Source: Mya arenaria | Taxonomy: Eukaryota > Mollusca > Bivalvia > Myida > Myidae | Assembly: GCF_026914265.1 (NCBI RefSeq) | Contig: NC_069129.1 | Coordinates: 11,128,269 to 11,192,268 of the forward strand | DNA length: 64,000 nucleotides | Direction of reading: 5' to 3' | In this document: positions 27,461 through 39,660 of the stretch, piece after piece | Layout of the letters: every line of letters begins with the position of its first letter | Numbering within the stretch: the stretch's first letter is position 1 | The notes under the pieces: model-generated | What the model saw: only the letters and a program-made list of their open reading frames with translations | Database searches by the model: none | Told to the model about the DNA's origin: nothing | Translations under genes and position numbers: made by a program

Positions 27461-29347
27461 TTTTAAATAATGTAACGCTCGTCCGTTAATCAAGGAAAGC
27501 AACTAACATTATTTATCTTTTGAGTATCTTAAATGCGGTAAAGTAAGTTTTAATCCAAACCCTATTCTAATGATAACTTATTTCAGCTAAATAAATAAAG
27601 ACATGTTTAAATGTAAAAACATAGTTCCTGCATGTATTCATATTGCTTTTAGTTTCTAGCGTGTCCAATGTTCAGCAGTAGGAGAGTATTCAAAAGGGGC
27701 GTGCCCTTTCAGTGAACAGATGTTATATTTACCTGTATATACGTTTTTGAGAATTTGGAGGCCTTTGTCATTATAAATAAAACGTCTGACTGTTTTATTT
27801 CAATTTCTTACATGCTTTGTGATAAAATATGGGGATTTATCATTGATACAACAACAGTGAAAATATCATATTTGGAATTTTCCACTGCACACTGAGGAAT
27901 GAAAATATCAACATTAGGAACTACTTTTAAAATCCTTTGAAGTAACGTCCCCTTGATCGAAACTTAAAACCTCAGTTTTGACCAAGACAAACTTTCAAAG
28001 ATATCATTTGAAATTCAAAAAGGTTTCAAGTTTAGATAAATTTGGAAAACAAAGATTTACAGTTTATTAGAAAAATGATAATCCTGTTTTTCAAACGTTC
28101 TCTTGAATTTTAAAGCTGAGTGTTCGAAAAAAATGCTTTCATACAAAGCAAACTGCAGACGAAAACAACAGCCCGAACATAAATATTACGAAATTATATC
28201 ATCGTTCAAATATCATTTTGAACTGATTGTCGTTGTTTTACGAAATACGAACTTCCCTGAAAAATCACTTAACAATTTGCATACTCACGTATATAAAGGG
28301 ATGATTAATTCTAATGTTGAATCGATAATAAAGAATCAATCATAATTTCGTGCACTGGCCTTATTCTTCAGATCCTTGTATAAGCTACAAATTGCTCTTG
28401 AAATACTGAGGAGATTAGAAGTAAATCTAGTGTCTGACATGACTATTCGGCATAGACTTGGCCCATATCTAAACATCATTTTAAGTTATTAAAGTTAATC
28501 ATTGCCTTAAAGATAAGATAAATTTACGTGCGTCTTTAAATTAAATGACAAGAGATTTTCAAATATTTAATAGGATTTAATTAAAGTCAGTGAGTAGAAA
28601 GTGTTTCTTGGTCTTTATTATATAGGATAGCTGGTCACGAATTAAGATTACAAGTACCGTAAGACTCATGCTTTAGTTTTATTCCGTTTATTCTGTTTAT
28701 TTGATTCTTTATTTTGTTGGAAATGACAAGAAATGTGGTGGATTTTGGCATATTTCTGAAGTTTGTTTAAAACAAAGCAGGATTTCAGTAAAATATATAT
28801 GCGTATATTAATCTTTAAATATTCTGAGTCTCAAAGCTACAAAACCGTCTTATAACCGGGTTTTTGATTAATAAGGTAAGTCAAGCCTTTTAAGGAAAAA
28901 CCATAGTTAGTATAATTGTATATGGCAATCAAATTATAATAATATAATTATAAACATTCTTATCATATGATAAGTTTAATACTATATATAGTAACTTCCC
29001 TATGCTATGAGTTGCCATTCAATAATACATTTTATGAAACGAGTTTAAAAAAGTTTTAAAGCAAGCGTATGGCAAAGAAAATGGCATCGAATGTCAGAAT
29101 ATTTTATCACATGACAAATTCGTTGCCAGAAACTAAGATTTAGATTTCATTTCGACTATGATTATATCATTTCATTTTCGGTTATGCCTCTGAATTAGTA
29201 AATTAGGTTATATTGCACAAGTTAATTTAAAAACAACAACGCCTTAGTGAATTGTTTTTACCCTTAAAGCAAGCAACGTTGCGCTTTCAGTGTAACGCTT
29301 ACTTTTGCTGTCAGTCTGAATCCAACCCAGAGTGAGAGTTCAATGGT
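27461..29347. other. AT-rich intergenic DNA, no gene seen
   Basis: The longest frame (28103-28345) has no recognisable domain. No tandem structure noted. Confidence 0.5.
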
Positions 29348-29929
29348 TTAAGGTGGAACGCGACTTTGTTTTTTTTTTCGAGTTACTGTCTGAAAATTGG
29401 TATACGAATAGAAGAGCATATGCCCAGTTAGGAACTGTTTTTACTTTTTCAATATTCGGAACAATTTTGAATCTACGAGTCTTCAAAATATGCCACTGAC
29501 GTCAATTTTGAGACGTCTGTCATATTTTTGCGTTCCAGCTACAATAACCGATATTTTCATCAATTCTTCGTTTACAGCTATGAAATTTCAACATCAAGTG
29601 CGTCTTATGAAAACGTGCACGCACATATATTTTTCGTTCTCTTGTTTTACGTTATTTATTTAAAATTCGTCTTTAACGTCATTTTTCGCGGGAAAAACGG
29701 CGTCATGTTTCGCTGAAAAAAGTGCGCCTTTCTTTAATTCTTGAAAAAACTGCTCGTTTAATTTTTGATTTTTTTAAATACATGTATTCAATGATTTATT
29801 ACAAATCGCCTGATATCAAAAAAGGGTACCTCACCGATTCGTTTTTGCGCAGTATCAAATAATCTAACCCCTATACCTGTTTCTTTTTCATTACGTATTG
29901 TTATAAAACGTTTAGCATGACGTAAATCG
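29348..29929 (+). repeat. Left outer arm of a 3.8-kb inverted duplication
   Basis: Reverse complement of 32527-33110 at high identity from TTAAGGTGGAACGCGAC to GCATGACGTAAATCG. Both copies preserve a 62-codon frame (29528-29716 here), differing at one or two residues, with no domain I recognise; shared conservation of a frame in two recent copies is not evidence of function. Confidence 0.85.
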
Positions 29930-29974
29930 TACTATTATTTACGCTAATAAAAGCTTAGTTTTGAATGAACCACT

Positions 29975-30580
29975 GATCAATAACATATATCCATTTATCC
30001 AAAATCCATGCATAAACATTTATAACAAGATCAATTTTGTCTAATAAAACTTTAACTTATTACTCAATTATGCATTTATGGAAAATATTAAATACTGGTT
30101 ACAAGATTTTAACCGCGTGTTTAATATCATAATGCACAAAAACAATAAATCATTGGTGAATGCTAAAATATTTACTGTGGTCTACTCTAATCTCATAATG
30201 TAAAAATACCATGTTTTATGCTCATTTCTTTCAAATCAACTCGGTATTTCTCATAAGAACCTTAGTTTTCGACAAGATTTCTGCATCCAAGCGTCAGATC
30301 ACACACGACCTTACTATCATGGAAGTCAAATAGACTTATTTTATTTGCATGAAGAATGTAAGCTTTTTATTTATACTTATATATATAGCTATATCCTACC
30401 TATATAAATATTTTGACAACAATATGCTATAATTTTAAACTGTACTATTATTGTATATAATATTATTTATGTTCTATGTCTATCAATGTTTGGATATATT
30501 ATGAATATGTCAAGCCATGGGGAAAATTAAGATATTGAGTTGAGTTGAGATGGGAGAGTAAGTGTGCATCTTTAAATAGT
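29975..30580 (+). mobile_element. MITE copy related to 46600-47000 and 31440-31650
   Basis: GCATTTATGGAAAATAT, GTTACAAGATTTTAACCGTG-like sequence, TTACTGTGGTCTACT and TCGGTATTTCTCATAAGAAC occur in the same order as in 46705-46915, and inverted at 31440-31650. The right end AGTGTGCATCTTTAA (30559-30573) matches AGAGTGCATCTTTAA at 46981. Confidence 0.65.
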
Positions 30581-30614
30581 TACTATAAGCTCATTTTGTT
30601 AAGGGTTGTTATAG

Positions 30615-30905
30615 CTTACATACACACGCACAAAACGTACACGTACGCACGCGTAAAAACGCACCCCACACACCATACCACACTCAAGCACGCGTGCACA
30701 CGCATACATATATTCGCACGCGCTCGCGCTCCCGCACACGCACGCACGCACACACGCACGCACGCACACACGCACACACACACACGCACACACACACACG
30801 CTGTCACACACATGTACGCTCTCACACGCAGGCATGTATGTACACACGCTCGCGCGCGCGCGCACACACACACGCACGCCCACACGCACGCGTGTACAAT
30901 ACGCA
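30615..30905. repeat. CA/CACG-rich simple-sequence tract
   Basis: About 290 bp of (CA)n with CACGCACG and GCGCGC interruptions. Long open frames on both strands here (His/Thr or Val/Cys-rich) are artefacts of simple sequence. Confidence 0.95.
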
Positions 30906-31164
30906 CGGCAGGGACATTGAGTGCGGGATAAGGTAGCTATGTTGGCTTCTATATCATGGGCATTGAATGCATCGCTGAAAGTTGTCTCATGAATTTGCTT
31001 GAACGCACGAGAATCTTTGATTGCGTGGTAAAGTCAGGAAAACAAAATAGCTCGTTATGGATTAAAACAAACAATGCATTGATTAACAAAATTAAACATT
31101 TTACTGCACTAAAACATTAACTTTAAGATCATCATTTGAGCCATTTGGAACATATATTTTATCA

Positions 31165-31165
<1 letters not shown>

Positions 31166-31207
<42 letters not shown>

Positions 31208-31270
31208 CGTGTGTATGGGCGTGCGTGCATGTACGAGTATGTGGGCGTATACGTGCGTTCATGTGAGTGC
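31166..31270. repeat. (GT)n microsatellite with GT-rich flank
   Basis: About 20 uninterrupted GT units at 31167-31206, then degenerate GTGTGTATGGGCGTGCGTGC-type sequence. It is the reverse-complement counterpart of the CA tract at 30615. Confidence 0.95.
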
Positions 31271-31285
31271 ATTTGTGTGAACTAT

Positions 31286-31379
31286 AACAACCCTTAATAA
31301 GATGAGATAATAGAAACAATTCAATGTGATCTAACAACCCTTAATAAGATGAGATAATAGAAACAATTCAATGTGATCA
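31286..31379. repeat. 47-bp direct duplication
   Basis: AACAACCCTTAATAAGATGA..GTGATC occurs at 31286 and again at 31333 without visible differences. The first 11 bases also occur inverted at 30599-30614. Confidence 0.85.
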
Positions 31380-32526
31380 TTTACAATCAGTGCAAACACA
31401 AGTATTAAACACAAATACGATTTACCACAACTTATACTATTGTTTTAATATGCCTTTTAAAATAAATACATATCGAAAACAATGGTTCTTATGAAAAATA
31501 CCGAGTTTAATTTGAAAGAAATATGAGACCATAGTAAATTCTTTAGCATTCACCAAAAAAATGATTCATTTTTGCGCTTTCTACTATTAAATAAACAGTT
31601 ACAATCTTGTAATCAGTGAATAATATTTTGTATGAGTTTATTATTAAGTAAGAAGCAAGGGTTTATCAGTCAAAATAAATGTTTGTTATACATGTGGAAA
31701 TTGATTTGAATAAGAGTTTCACTTTAAAACTTTAATGTGCTTTAAAATAACGCCGATTGACCCCGTTATATATTGACCACATGAGTCATTTTCTTTCTGT
31801 TCAAAGAATGACCGATCATTTTTTAACGTCAAGAACTGACCATCCCCCACCCTCCCCAAACCGTTGCGTAACAAATGACCCTCGTTAAAAATGTTCAAGA
31901 GTTATATTCACTACCAAACTTAGTCAATAATATGGTTACCAATATAAGTGGAATTTATTAATTGTATATGTTTTTATTCAACGATAACCGATTGACTACA
32001 TCAAACTTAGATTCAAGACACTGAACTCTATATTTGCGTATTTTATAGATCTGTATACTATTACATTTTTCTCCGATAGTGACATACAGAAGAAAACTTT
32101 GATGATTTTAAGGGGGAGGGGTGGGGGCTGCACCCCCTCTACTGCCGGCCGGGATCCGTTTGTGCTTATTACAATACAGATTTCTGTCGATTATCATTTT
32201 TTGGTTTGTTAGTTATATTTTGTGTATGAAATGAGTGTCACACACTGGATTTACTATACTTTTGCTTAGTTTAGAGCATTATAACTGCAGATCTCTACTG
32301 ATACTTATTAAAGAAATTGGTAACTAATAAAGTAGTAGAACCGTTTATTGTTGTGTTATTACTGTAGATGTATAATTATATAAAAAAACAAAGCACTAAT
32401 CAGCATAGTCACAGCTCATAGCATAGTGACTGGAACGATTATTGTTGTGTATTATCAAAATATTATAATTTGGCAAATAAGATTGCTTAATAATTAAAAA
32501 AGCCTCTCATTAAAATAGCCGCAATT

Positions 32527-33110
32527 CGATTAACGTCATGCTAAACGTTTAAATACACTACGTATTGAAAAAGAAACAGGTATAGGGGTTAGATTATTTG
32601 ATATTGCGCAAAAACGAAGTCGGTGAGGTACCCTTTTTTGATATCAGGCGATTTGTAATTAAACATTGAATACATGTATTTAAAAAAATCAAAAATTAAA
32701 CGAGCAGTTTTTTTCAAGAATTAAAGAAAGGCGCACTTTTTTCAGCGAAGCACGACGCCGTTTTTCCCGCGAAAAATGACGTTAAAGACGAATTTTAAAT
32801 AAATAACGTAAAACAAGAGAACGAAAAATATATGTGCGTGCACGTTTTCATAAGACGCACTTGATGTTGAAATTTCATAGCTGTAAACGAAGAATTGATG
32901 AAAATATCGGTTATTGTAGCTGGAACGCAAAAATATGACAGACGTCTCAAAATTGACGTCAGTGGTATATTTTGAAAACTCGTAGATTCAAAACTGTTCC
33001 GAATATTGAAAAAGTAAAAACAGTCCCTAACTGGGCATATGCTCTTCTATTCGTATACCAATTTTCAGACAGTAACTCGAAAAAAAAATCATAGTCGCGT
33101 TCCACCTTAA
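32527..33110 (-). repeat. Right outer arm of the 3.8-kb inverted duplication
   Basis: Inverted copy of 29348-29929. Ends abruptly with AGTCGCGTTCCACCTTAA. The arms differ by scattered substitutions and 1-2 bp indels in homopolymers. Confidence 0.85.
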
Positions 33111-33604
33111 ATATTTCTTGTCATTTCTTTTTCTACTGGCGCTGCCGTCGAACACGACGTCGTCTGTACATATGGAGAGATAAAATAGTTTGCTATATGA
33201 CAGAAGCCGCGACAGAGAATCACGCCTCTAACATAAAAGACGCAACACCATTGTTCTAGGACTGGTCAAGCAGTGACCCCATATTTTTCCATATTGGGTC
33301 ACCAAATTTATATCGTAATGGCGTCTATTTTCCTATTCCTATGAATATTCCGTTGAAAAAAAATAAACATTTAAACATGTCAACAGGTTGTCGACGTGCT
33401 ATGCTGTAAAGGTTCGCGGTCACCTACTAACCACGTAACTTATAGTATTACATTTCATAAGAGGCGGTTGACAATGCTATAAAATTATTCCTTCATATCA
33501 TTGTAATACAATATGTAAACTATATCAAGTTATATTTTCTTTATATTTATTACCTTCTAATTCCCGGATGCATAGCAGCAGGAAAAGGCCCCCAAAACAA
33601 CGCG
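33111..33604. other. 5' flank of the secreted-protein locus
   Basis: No gene. Probably contains its promoter and 5' UTR; no TATA box or initiator can be placed with confidence. Confidence 0.4.
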
Positions 33605-36600
33605 ATGTCAACTTTCCTGGTGTACCTGTTTGTCTTCGCAAACGTGATGGCAATTACTCACCCCTACTTGCTTTCTGACGACAGTAAGTACAAGGACAGC
33701 CATTGATCAGTTTGTGTATACGATGTGATAAAATTATTATGTCATAAATGCTACTTTGGAAGACAACATTTTGCTTAAAATAAAGACTTAAATCAAAGAT
33801 AACTTTTCTTTCACTACACCATTTTCAATAAAGCAAAGGACAGTCTATGCTGCTTAAAGAGCCCTACATTCGTTCTATTACCGAAGTTTGAAAAGGTCAT
33901 AAAGTTCATCAAACACTTCGACTAACCTGTTTCCTAAATAATGTTTTTACAGTGCTCCGTCAGACGGCCGTATTGTGAAATGGTTTGTCGAAGTGTTTTA
34001 AGAAACTAAACTCTCAATCAAACTCTGGTAAAAGACCGATGGCGGGGCTCCGTTAGCGGTGTAGACTGCGCTCTATTTCTGATCACTTAAAATGGTGAAG
34101 AAATAGTGATTGTTATCTTTGTTTAAACTCTTCAAGCAAATATTGCCTTCCGACGTAGCATTTCGGACGCAATTTATCACGTGGTATACACACACTGTAA
34201 GTTATAAGTTCAGTATACAACTAGAGCTATCACTGAAGGTGATTAATAGCCCCGAACGCCGCCTCTCATTATGATTTATAGTAATATTACATTCCATCCG
34301 GTAGTTTTCAAGTTATGCTCCGGACAAGAAAAAAGTAACAAAGGGCAATAACACTGTAATTGGCTGAAATAGAATTGCGGTTCCTGTACACGGCACTCCC
34401 TCTCATTATGATCTATCACTGTATGAAGTTTTATTAAATTCCATCCAATAGTTTTCAAGTTATGCTCCGGACAAGAAAAAAGTAACAAAGGGCAGTAACT
34501 CTGTAATTAGCTGAAATAGAGTTATGGTTCTTGTGCACTGCACTTCCTCTCATTGTGCTTTACCATTGTATGAAGTTTTAATAAATTCCATCTAGTAGTT
34601 TGCAAGTTAATGTCAGGAAAAAAGTTTGACAGCAAAAACCCCCAAACAAATGGCAATTACTCAGTAATTAACTAAATTAGAGTTGTGGTTCTTATACACT
34701 GCACTTCCTCTCATTGTGCTTTACCATTGTATGAAGTTCCAATGAATTCCATCCTGTACTTTTCAAGTTATACTCCGGACAGAAAAAAATAACAAAGAGC
34801 AATAACTCAGTATTAGGCAAGAATAGAGTTATGGTTATTGTACACTGCACTTCCTCTCTTTATGCTCTATCATTGTATGAAGTTTAATCCAATTCCATCC
34901 AGTAGTTTTTAACTTATGCTCCGGACAAGGTAAATTGCAACGGACCGACCAACAAACCGACGGACCGACCACAGGGTGACCCCAATATACCCCCTTCGAA
35001 CTTCGTTTGTCGGGGGTATACATACACTTATTTCTCTTTGCTGGATTGTGACGCAAACCCTAGGTAGAAATCTGTACTTCTGTCCTTTTTGAAAGGCTAT
35101 ACTTACCCTGTTGTTGATGAAAAGTTCAAAATTTCTTGACATTTAAAGCTGCACTTTCGCAGATTGAACGTTTTGACAATGTTTTTATTGTTTGTCTTGG
35201 AACGAGTCAATTTTCGCGACAATCCATGGAAACCAGTGTAACGTGCGACGTCAAACAAGGTCAACAGAGCCCTTCAGAGAAAAGCATGCTCGACCCTGAA
35301 GGGGTCCGCTGGTCTTTATATACAGTAAACTCTAAATTCACACAGAGCCCGGGCTTTGTTAAAACTAAGAAACTGACGGCTGGAATCCTTCAACAAATGT
35401 TGATTTAAGCTCAAATATGGTCTTTGAAGTCCACGATTTAAATAACGTTAGAAAGGCTTTACAACAAAAAGGCTTAAAAGTTAAGTTACTTTTATTTTTG
35501 TGAATGAGGTCTTGTGGGCGAGTGGTGTTGTTGTCTCTTTCTTTATTTTTTCCTTGACTATACCGGCGTAGGCTCGCTCCCCATTGGTATGAAAGCATGA
35601 GCGAGTCCCTTTAAAAGTTTTTCTTGGAAAAGGCTGTCTACGTGCGTCGGTTCAATACATTCACTATCTATTTATTTCAGACTCAGGGGCATGTTACGAT
35701 TCCATTTTACACGACTGTGGAACTCTGAACAACTCATCATGTAAGCAATTGCGGGAATTTGTGGTCCATAGCTGCCCTGTCACCTGCAAAATGTGTAAGT
35801 CACTCCTATGAGCTGAATGTGTACTAAATAAAACGGTATAAATAAGGGGACTTTTCACTTGGCTGTTTTAATATCACACAATGACACAATATACTATTAT
35901 AATGGTTGTTCATAAGTCGGTCCGTTGGTCGGTCCGTCTCACGATCAACCATAAATGTTATGTTAATGTTAAGTATATATTTCGTTAATAAGAAATAACT
36001 ACAACAAATAATAACATACATCTGAGTTTTTCTGATTCCAACATACTATATACATAAACGATATTCTTTCGAATTCGGGCAACTTAGACGCTAATTGTAT
36101 TCTTGATTAGCTAAATAATAAACACAATTGGATTGAAGATGTAAATATTTTAAAACAAGCAATTTCTAACACTTGGAAAGAAACTCTTACATCGGATATA
36201 TCTACAAACACAAACGTCAATCCAAAATTACTAATAAGTATCCAAAATAAACCTTTTAAAGATATGACGAATAAAAATATATATCAAATCTACATAAAGC
36301 AATTTTATGAAAAGCCTTACATTCATGGTTATTGAACGAATTTAAATTTATTTACTTGGAAATTGAAGGATTGCCCTTTATGTATTTATTGTAATGAAGT
36401 AGAAGACTACGAACACTTCTTTATTAAATGTCCATTTTTGACAACTTTCTGGAATGCTATACATGATATCTTTAAAAGATGCGGAATACAGCAAGAAATT
36501 AAGAATTTAAGATATAGAGTAATAGGTTACAAAATCGACCAAAAAGAGTATAATACTGTAAACATTGTTTTAAGTCAGATTGCCTGTTGCATTTGAATAC

Positions 36601-39600
36601 AATACATAATCATATTATCAATATTTTTAGCTATGGACTTTTACATAAAGTTTACATAAAACACTTTTGTATGACATTTTTACAGGTGACTGCTATGACG
36701 AGTTGAACACGAGCATATGTGCGGATTTTATGGCCCGGAATTTCTGCAGCATTGCGGGTGCGGCGTGCAGAAGGACATGCAAAATATGTGGTATGGACTA
36801 TTCCCGGAATTCATTCGGAAACCCTCGGCCATTTTCTATAGATTACAACCTCGGATGTATACAATGTTGACAATGTCAGAAATGTATACACTTTAATTAT
36901 GCTGCAAGTAGATCGCGTAGAGATTTCAATTTAGCAGTTAAACTTCATGACTTTATCCTTGGGTATCTTAAAGGGACTGTACACCAGATTGGCACCAAAC
37001 AAAGTTTTTTTTTCTGTTACGAATCTCAGGACAATTATTTAATAAAATGTTTTACTCTTTGATATCATAATTGTTAAAAAAAATGTAAAAAAAATCGAGT
37101 CGGAGACCGGGTTCGAACCTGTGTCGCCAAAATTGCAGACCAGTGTTGAATCCACTGTGCTACAAGAGCTTACCCAACACAGTTGGAATATAAAAACTAT
37201 ATACCTAACTTGGTAATATCACGTGATAACATAGACTAGCCAATCACGCATAAGGAATGAATTCTACTCGGTAGACATACCTAGTGTCCTTTTTAATGGA
37301 ATAATACGAAAAACAGCGAACAATAAATAATTGTAAACTATGTGGTACTTCAGTTTGTAAGTTTCAATGCATTGTACACATCGATTTAAAGTTTATGTCA
37401 GTTTTCGACAATTTTCTTTGTTTCGCTTTTTCACCATACGAAGAACAGCCCCTTTATCTGATGTACTGGCATACATCCGAGGTTGTTTTCGAAAGAAAAT
37501 GCTTGAGGATTTCGGAATGCTCGGACATATGTGTTCTCAACACAATTATTAACCTCGACAAGCAGATATAGGTCTTAAATTGTAGTCACTTTTTGTTATT
37601 TTTTTTCATCATAGTTACCAAAGTTACCAAAAACGTTTCACAAGAAATTAGAAATGACGTTCATCACCTTGAAATTACCTCTGGCCTTATAAACGCGTCA
37701 CATACACCATGGGTGACACTAATTATCTTTAGTTTCTCGAAACTTGAGTCAGTTAACACTCATTTGTACGTATTTCAGCTTGCTGAGGTTAAAATGATAA
37801 CTTGGTAACAGTTAGATGACATGAAGTAAATTCTTAATGAATAATAATTACTATTCATTAAGAATTTACTTCAGGTCATCTAACTGACCTAGAATACAAC
37901 CTCATTGGGTAAAACATTGTCAACGCAAATTCTGACGCAGGGAGTGTGTATCGGATTAGTGGCAGTAGATGAACCTTTAAACACCAACGAAAGGTGAACT
38001 TCTTAATGATTAAGTCTAATGCTTAATGGTTGCATATCTGCAATTTTATTGGCTTAAAAAGTAGGTTGTATTCTAAATTCATCTTGAAAGTATTTTTGTC
38101 CAATCGGGTAACTTGTTTTTCGTAATTGTAAGATGACATGAAGTGAATTCGCAATGATTAAGAATGGGCGGAGTGAGCGTAGCGATCATTAAGAATTCAC
38201 TTCATGTCATCTTACAGACTTGGAATACAACCTTTATATTGGCTGATACATTGTCGACGCAAAATCTGACGCAGGGAGTGTGTATCGGATGAGTGGCAGT
38301 AGGCGGACCTTTATAAACCCGTGAACGTTGAAATTTTTAATGATTAAGTCTACTACTTAATGCTTGCCTATCTGCAATCTCATTGGCTGAAAATGTAGGT
38401 TGTATTCTAAGCGAGAATGGGGCCGCCTTTGCTAATAACCTGGGGAACAATATATATAGTATCAAAATATATATACATATTCAGCATGGAGGCAATTTGA
38501 CCAACTTATCTGTTAATTTTCTTTTTTTTGAAAAAAAAAACGCATATAGACTCGAATGAGACTCATCATATGAAATGATTAGGTTCACGTGGAACTTCAT
38601 GACGTTGGCAAGTGGCAAGTACTTGGAACGAAACAAAATACGTATAAAATGGACATGCACTGTGTGCATTTCTTTCAATGTGTCCACCCATGCATGGAAA
38701 TCATCAATGTTATGTCTTGTGTCATAGTTTATATCGCCCATGTTGTTGAGTATCCCATGGGCACATGTGTATTTTTTTTATTTCATTATTCAATTCAAAT
38801 TCATGCTATTATCTAGCCATAAGTCAAGGCTCATACACTTTTTCGTCTAATATAAGATACTTGTTTTGGAACAAAACAGAAAATGACACCCGTTTATTGG
38901 CATTCGGAATTCCTATCATTTTTTTTATCGAAAACAACCACGGATGTATGCCGGTACATCAGTAGAAGTAGTTTGTAATATTTTGAATTATATCATAAAT
39001 TAAATGTGTTAGTTTAACTTATATTTGTTGATCTAAGTTTAATTTGATTTCCAGTGAATTTATCATTGCAAACATAATTAAGATAACCAAGATCTAAGTC
39101 GTTAGCTTTAACTGCAAAATTAAATTACTACGCGATCTACAATCCGCGGACTTATACATACTTATTTCTCAGTATGTAAACCGTCCAAATACATCCGAGG
39201 TTGTTTTCGATACGAATGGCCATGGAGTTCCGAATGTTTATAGGGCGCAGTGAAGTCAAGGCAACGAAGTACTGATATTCACGCTGGTAGTATCATCTGA
39301 ACTATTTTAGTTACTTTTTTCCATGTTAGTGTGGAATAGCTGCAGTGTACATGTTAAAGCTCAACAGCCCCAAATTGTTTATTTTTAACAAAACGGATGA
39401 GTGATTAATCAACATTTCATTTTACAGTTGACGATTTTAATCCAGATGCCTATCTTAAAGGGTTTCTTTCAACTATACCAACATCGACCACAGTGAAGGT
39501 AACCTTGAAACAGAGTAGTTCCGATAAACATAGAAATATTGATACTAACTTTTCTTTGTAAATATTCTACAGAGTGTACTACTGCTATGGACACTTCAGG

Positions 39601-39631
39601 GACAAGCCAAGTAGCCAAAACTATTAATGAA
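33605..39631 (+). CDS. Secreted ShKT-domain protein, 5' part; one exon frameshifted
   Basis: Five exons support a secreted cysteine-rich protein. 33605-33683 encodes a start and hydrophobic signal peptide (MSTFLVYLFVFANVMA) and ends in phase 1. 35681-35795 has the six-cysteine ShKT spacing, but an extra T in a run of four near 35757-35761 shifts the frame and gives an early stop. 36686-36790 is a second, intact ShKT exon (C-x7/8-C-x8-C-x6-C-x3-C-x2-C). 39428-39498 is a short linker exon. 39575-39631 is Ser/Thr-rich and has an alternative donor at 39655. Apart from the frameshift, splice phases join. ShKT modules occur in many secreted invertebrate proteins (proteases, oxidases, structural proteins) as well as in toxins; nothing here shows toxicity. 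The shift could be a pseudogene mark or a homopolymer error. The 36789-36870 read-through to a stop is an alternative 3' end. Phases allow continuation through 43933-43975 to the exons at 45.5-46.6 kb. Confidence 0.55.
34204..35000. mobile_element. Pearl-type element with ~150-bp cores, hairpin 3' end
   Basis: Begins AGAGCTATCACTGAAGGTGA and holds five cores marked by CACTGCACTTCCTCTCATT and ATTCCATCCAGTAG, the same family as 4410-4830. It ends in a GGACCGACC-rich segment and a hairpin made by ATATACCCCC and GGGGGTATA (about 34982-35022). It sits in the intron after the signal-peptide exon of the secreted locus. Confidence 0.85.
35143..35620. mobile_element. MITE-like element, TTAAAGCTGCACT terminus
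   Basis: TTTAAAGCTGCACTTTCGCA at 35143 matches the left end of the element at 2848. It continues to about 35610 (GAGTCCCTTTAAAAG). The 90-codon frame (35136-35408) lies inside it and is not a gene. Confidence 0.55.
36060..36600 (+). mobile_element. LINE C-terminal fragment (zinc-knuckle region)
   Basis: A plus-strand frame encodes KDCPLCIYCNEVEDYEHFF and IKCPFLTTFWNAI: the zf-RVT C..C...E...H.F..C pattern found after the reverse transcriptase in L1/Tx1-type LINEs. Upstream, WIEDVNILKQAISNTWKE and KPFKDMTNKNIYQIYIKQF are in keeping. There is a stop before the knuckle and no RT core; it is a 5'-truncated remnant inside an intron of the secreted locus. Confidence 0.75.
36970..37455 (-). mobile_element. 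Fuller copy of the tRNA-boxed TIR repeat
   Basis: One end is TTAAAGGGACTGTACACCAG (36970), the other TAAAGGGGCTGTTCTTCG on the minus strand (ending about 37452), forming imperfect inverted termini. On the minus strand it contains GTAGCACAGTGGATTCAAC and AGGTTCGAACCCGG, A- and B-box-like. Its TTCGTATGGTGAAAAAGCG shows the uninterrupted counterpart of the insertion site at 26100. Confidence 0.75.
37810..38420. mobile_element. Two tandem copies of a hairpin-bearing element
   Basis: Each copy starts with a long palindrome. The first is AGATGACATGAAGTAAATTC with its mirror (37813-37883, arms about 33 bp, loop 7). The second is AGATGACATGAAGTGAATTC with its mirror (38130-38213). Each then carries TCTGACGCAGGGAGTGTGTA and TCGGAT.AGTGGCAGTAG and ends in AGGTTGTATTCTA. 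Period about 320 bp. Confidence 0.75.
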
Positions 39632-39660
39632 GTAATATTAAAACTATTAATGAAGTAAGT
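39616..39660 (+). repeat. 23-bp duplication of exon edge plus donor
   Basis: AAAACTATTAATGAAGTAAT occurs twice in tandem. Each copy ends in ACTATTAATGAA|GTAA, giving two donors, GTAATA (39632) and GTAAGT (39655). Using the first leaves phase 0, the second phase 2. Confidence 0.7.

Noticed and set aside
29528..29716. 62-codon frame conserved in two inverted copies (also 32742-32930) as a small gene
   Set aside because: The DNA arms are duplicated as a whole, so frame conservation follows from recent duplication. No recognisable domain.
30545..30936. His/Thr-rich and Val/Cys-rich frames on both strands
   Set aside because: Translation of a CA/CACG simple-sequence tract.
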